A stretch of DNA of 64,000 nt, from the NCBI GenBank assembly GCA_020160935.1, contig JAIUPL010000009.1, positions 124,001 through 188,000 of the forward strand, read 5' to 3'. Within the stretch, counting starts at the first letter, position 1. Each line of letters begins with the position of its first letter. Of the stretch, positions 61,457 to 64,000 are shown piece after piece. Under the pieces are notes generated by a model. That model saw only the letters and a program-made list of their open reading frames with translations, did no database searches and was not told where the DNA came from. Origin of the DNA: Bacteroidota bacterium (GTDB lineage: Bacteria > Bacteroidota > Bacteroidia > Chitinophagales > Saprospiraceae). The position numbers were made by a program, and so were the translations under genes.

Positions 61457-63181
61457 TCAATTCCCTCTCCTCCGCTCCAGCCCGCCCGCCGTAGCCGTTA
61501 CCGTCGCTTCCACTTCCCAGTTGGCGCGCAGGGCTTCCAGTTTTTTGATAAAAACGCGTTCAGGCTGCTTGTGGCGGTAATAGTCGCCCGAATCCCAGCG
61601 GCCATTGACGTTGCTGTCTTCAATCAGTACCACTGTGAGGGCCGTCGCAGGCAGGCCTGTAAATACAAGGCGCTGAGAAGTGGAATCGGCCACAAAACGC
61701 CTTTCCTGTTCCAGGGCACTGCCGTTTTGCAATTGTACAATGTAGTGCTGGCCGGCGGTAATACTTTCTATCCGCAGGTTGAGGCCGCCTAGTTGTTTCT
61801 CGGTAGGAATGCTGAAAAAACGCTGCAGGGTGTCGGTATTTGCCACGCCGAAGAAATCGACCATAGCACCGGGGAGCAATTGTAGTCCGTAGGTTTTACC
61901 GGGTTTCCAACGCACATCGACGAGCAGTTTGCGGGCCAGGGCAGTATCGGGCCGCACCTGATAATCGGTCAAACGCATGCTATCGACCGTCAGTATCCAT
62001 CGGCTGGTATCGTATATGCTTACGGGTGTTTTAAACAGCAATTCTGCGGGTTTTGCCTGGCTTTGTGTAATCGTTTTGGGCGGCGGAATTTTGCCCACGG
62101 GCGCTGTGGGCTCCGTCGGTTGTCCGCGCCTTGCCCGGGTGCCTTGCGCTGCGCCGGCGAGTATTTCGTCGGCGAAAAACTGTCGGTTTTTTTTGATAAA
62201 ATCGCTGCGATTCAGGGCGCGCACCTGCACCGTATCCTTGCCCGCAATGAGTTGCCAGGGAATGCTGTCGGAGGTGTCGTACCATACCAGCAGGGTGTCG
62301 AGCGATTTTTCCGTCAACAAGCGCATGTTGGGCTGATCGCTTTTCACCTGGACGGAATCGGGGGTGTCGGTGTAAGTGAGTTTTACCTGACCGTAGCGTT
62401 CGGCATTTTTATCGAACAGGCGGAAGGCTTTGTGCTCGCCGAAGAGGCGAAAAGCCAGCACCTGCCGCTGCGAATCCCTCACAGGTACCAGTGTGTCGAA
62501 AAATGCGATGCGCTCCGTTTCGCCTGCCCACTTGAGGTTTTGGTCGGCATCTTCAATAGCGACTGCCTTGTAGCGCCCCGCTTTCATGTTTTCTATGGTA
62601 AACTGCCCCGATTTGTCGGTTATGCCAAAATAATAAGGCCGTTCCTGCCGAAGGATGCTATCAGTAGTGATGTCGTAAAACATCACCGTCACTTTTTCCA
62701 CCGGTTCGCCTGTGTAGGCATCCGTCACGTTGCCGCCTACGGAAAGGCTGTCGATAAAATCTCCTGTGGAGAACACAAAGCGCAATTTATCATTGGCATT
62801 GCCTTCGTGCAGGTCCTTGATTGCCTGTCCGAACTGAATAGTGTAGGTAGTATTGGGGCGCAGCACTTCACTTTCGGGCAGGTCTATCTGCACGGTTTTG
62901 TTTTTCAGCGTTACCCGCAGGCGTTTGGAGAGCGGCGGAGAAATCACCACCTGATTGGCCACATCATTGAGCGTGACCCATTCATCGAAGAGGAGGTCTA
63001 TATGTTTTCGATCAAAGCGGGTGCTGTAGTTGGGAGTGCTGGCCAGGGTATCGAGTTTGGGGGGCGTTACGTCTTTGGGGCCGCCGGTGGGGGCGCTTTG
63101 GCGGGCACACGACAGAAGTATGGATGCCACAAGGAATGCGAGTGTGGTATTCCGGAAAAAGTCGGGATGGTAAAGATTCAT
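61457..63181 (-). CDS. Ig-like domain lipoprotein
   Basis: 574 residues with lipobox LLSC (Cys25) after MNLYHPDFFRNTTLAFLV. The conserved start SAPTGGPKDVTPPKLDTLAS and FDEWVTLNDVANQVVISPPL mark a Bacteroidota family with an N-terminal Big_5-like Ig domain (about 40-135), followed by a carboxypeptidase-regulatory-like region (about 140-220; VGGNVTDAYTGEPVEKV) and beta-rich C-terminal parts with LIEDSNVNGRWDSGDY. Function unknown; an envelope role is inferred. ATG at 63181 aligns the lipobox; a longer frame to 63298 exists. Its end abuts an AGTCCTG hairpin. Confidence 0.85.
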   Translation of the reverse strand: MNLYHPDFFRNTTLAFLVASILLSCARQSAPTGGPKDVTPPKLDTLASTPNYSTRFDRKHIDLLFDEWVTLNDVANQVVISPPLSKRLRVTLKNKTVQIDLPESEVLRPNTTYTIQFGQAIKDLHEGNANDKLRFVFSTGDFIDSLSVGGNVTDAYTGEPVEKVTVMFYDITTDSILRQERPYYFGITDKSGQFTIENMKAGRYKAVAIEDADQNLKWAGETERIAFFDTLVPVRDSQRQVLAFRLFGEHKAFRLFDKNAERYGQVKLTYTDTPDSVQVKSDQPNMRLLTEKSLDTLLVWYDTSDSIPWQLIAGKDTVQVRALNRSDFIKKNRQFFADEILAGAAQGTRARRGQPTEPTAPVGKIPPPKTITQSQAKPAELLFKTPVSIYDTSRWILTVDSMRLTDYQVRPDTALARKLLVDVRWKPGKTYGLQLLPGAMVDFFGVANTDTLQRFFSIPTEKQLGGLNLRIESITAGQHYIVQLQNGSALEQERRFVADSTSQRLVFTGLPATALTVVLIEDSNVNGRWDSGDYYRHKQPERVFIKKLEALRANWEVEATVTATAGGLERRRGN

Positions 63182-63263
63182 GTATTTTTTCAATGCAGAT
63201 TTGGCCAGTAGCATCGCATGATGAACGCTGATTGCCTGCCATGCGCGGTGTATTTTGAAAAAT

Positions 63264-64000
63264 TTAGGCGCCCTTTTTTTCGATGGAACGGCCCTCATCG
63301 GGTTCTACAAAGTACATTCCGACCAGGCCTTTGTTGTGTACTTCTTTTTTGCCCCGGTAGGTCACGACAAACTCCTGGTTGACGGCTGCGGCGGTTTCTT
63401 CCGAAATATTGATGCGATTGGGTTCTCCCAGTTCTTCAAGGCGAGCCGCCAGATTCACAGCATCGCCCCAAATATCGTAGGCAAATTTATTTTTCCCGAT
63501 TACCCCTGCCACGACCGGCCCGGTATGGATGCCAATGCGCATTTGGCGGAAAATAGCGTTGGGATTGTTACGGTTGCGGTTTTCCAGCCATTCACACATT
63601 TCGAGGGCGGCGCGCACGGCATCGGATGCGTGGGTGTCGTTGGGTATCGGCAAACCGCCGGCGCACATGTAGGCGTCGCCGATGGTTTTGATTTTTTCCA
63701 GCCCGTGGCGCTCTGAAATTTCGTCGAATGCCAGAAAGCAGGCATCCAGTTCATCGATCAGGTCTTTAGGCGACAATTGCGTCGACAGCCGGGTGAAGTT
63801 GACAAAGTCGGTAAACAGCACCGTTGCCGATTCATAGTTGTGCGGCGTGGCATATCCGCGGGTTCGCAGTTCTTGTGCCACTTCGTCGGGCAGGATATTG
63901 CGCAGCAACACATCGCTTTTCCGTCGTTCTTCCTCGATTTCTCGGTTTTGCGCCTGAATTTTTCTGTTCTGACTTTTCAGGCGGCGGCCGGCGCGGCGCG
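63264..64000 (-). CDS. Class III adenylate cyclase, C-terminal part (5' truncated)
   Basis: At least 245 residues visible; the reading frame runs off the window at 64000. A charged coiled coil (QNRKIQAQNREIEEERRKSD) precedes the catalytic domain: VLFTDFVNFTRLS (first metal Asp), KIKTIGDAYMCAGG (purine-selecting Lys and second metal Asp), IGIHTGPVVAGVIG, and YDIWGDAVNLAARLE (the Asp typical of ATP selection, plus Asn and Arg for the transition state). The residues point to cAMP rather than cGMP as product. The N-terminal sensor lies outside. The lipoprotein gene follows after 82 bp and may be co-transcribed. Confidence 0.92.
   Translation of the reverse strand, partial: RRAGRRLKSQNRKIQAQNREIEEERRKSDVLLRNILPDEVAQELRTRGYATPHNYESATVLFTDFVNFTRLSTQLSPKDLIDELDACFLAFDEISERHGLEKIKTIGDAYMCAGGLPIPNDTHASDAVRAALEMCEWLENRNRNNPNAIFRQMRIGIHTGPVVAGVIGKNKFAYDIWGDAVNLAARLEELGEPNRINISEETAAAVNQEFVVTYRGKKEVHNKGLVGMYFVEPDEGRSIEKKGA

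Overview
The window looks like a chromosomal segment of a Bacteroidota bacterium, most likely class Saprospiria (relatives of Haliscomenobacter, Lewinella or Saprospira). The grounds are: a gldH gliding lipoprotein; several very large secreted proteins ending in type A or type B sorting domains of the type IX secretion system (T9SS); bacillithiol synthesis (bshA); a mevalonate-pathway pair (class II HMG-CoA reductase plus type 2 IPP isomerase); and many promoter -7 boxes of the Bacteroidota form TAnnTTTG. No rRNA, tRNA, CRISPR array or prophage was found. The species is inferred, not proven.

Layout. 1-4.6 kb: end of an M28 peptidase, a TPR/PD40/OmpA envelope protein, a methyltransferase and gldH. 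4.9-7.8 kb: a secreted MORN-repeat caspase-like protein, a small inverted-repeat element, an AT-rich lipoprotein and a frameshifted small antitoxin-like gene. 7.8-12.5 kb: housekeeping (hemC, AI-2E-family permease, yceD-rpmF, ridA-trpS). 12.7-17.7 kb: a 1648-residue secreted metzincin. 17.8-20.3 kb: dnaX and a Crp/Fnr regulator. 20.4-24.7 kb: accessory lipoproteins, partly AT-rich, and a methyltransferase. 24.9-27.3 kb: two divergent T9SS cargo proteins. 27.8-30.7 kb: uvrA. 30.8-36.4 kb: a giant BNR/LamG T9SS protein broken by a -1 frameshift. 36.7-41.7 kb: a membrane VWA-like protein, hpt, a macrodomain protein, a DUF4342 protein and an aminotransferase. 41.9-49.8 kb: a minus-strand operon for exopolysaccharide synthesis and O-acylation (response regulator, sugar transferase with a degenerate receiver domain, two GT2 enzymes, acyltransferase 3, SGNH, MBOAT, SGNH), with a further GT2 facing away at 50.4 kb. 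51.5-54 kb: mvaA and fni. 54-64 kb: a type-B-sorted protein, bshA, a TonB receptor, a TraB/GumN lipoprotein, an Ig-like lipoprotein and a truncated adenylate cyclase.

The most unusual feature is in the spacers. At least nine gene boundaries hold short tandem repeats, mostly of 7-bp (sometimes 8-, 9- or 10-bp) units. Their sequences are unrelated (GTGAGAG, AGTCCTG, GTTATCA, RRRGCAA, GACTGAC, GAATGAT) but their period and position are shared. Many are paired as long, near-perfect hairpins between genes, and several run into coding sequence, supplying the stop codon and a few C-terminal residues. This resembles the short tandemly repeated repetitive (STRR) heptamers known from cyanobacteria and is the best candidate here for an under-described phenomenon.

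Start codons were moved inward from the longest open frame where a signal peptide, a family-typical N terminus or a promoter box argued for it.
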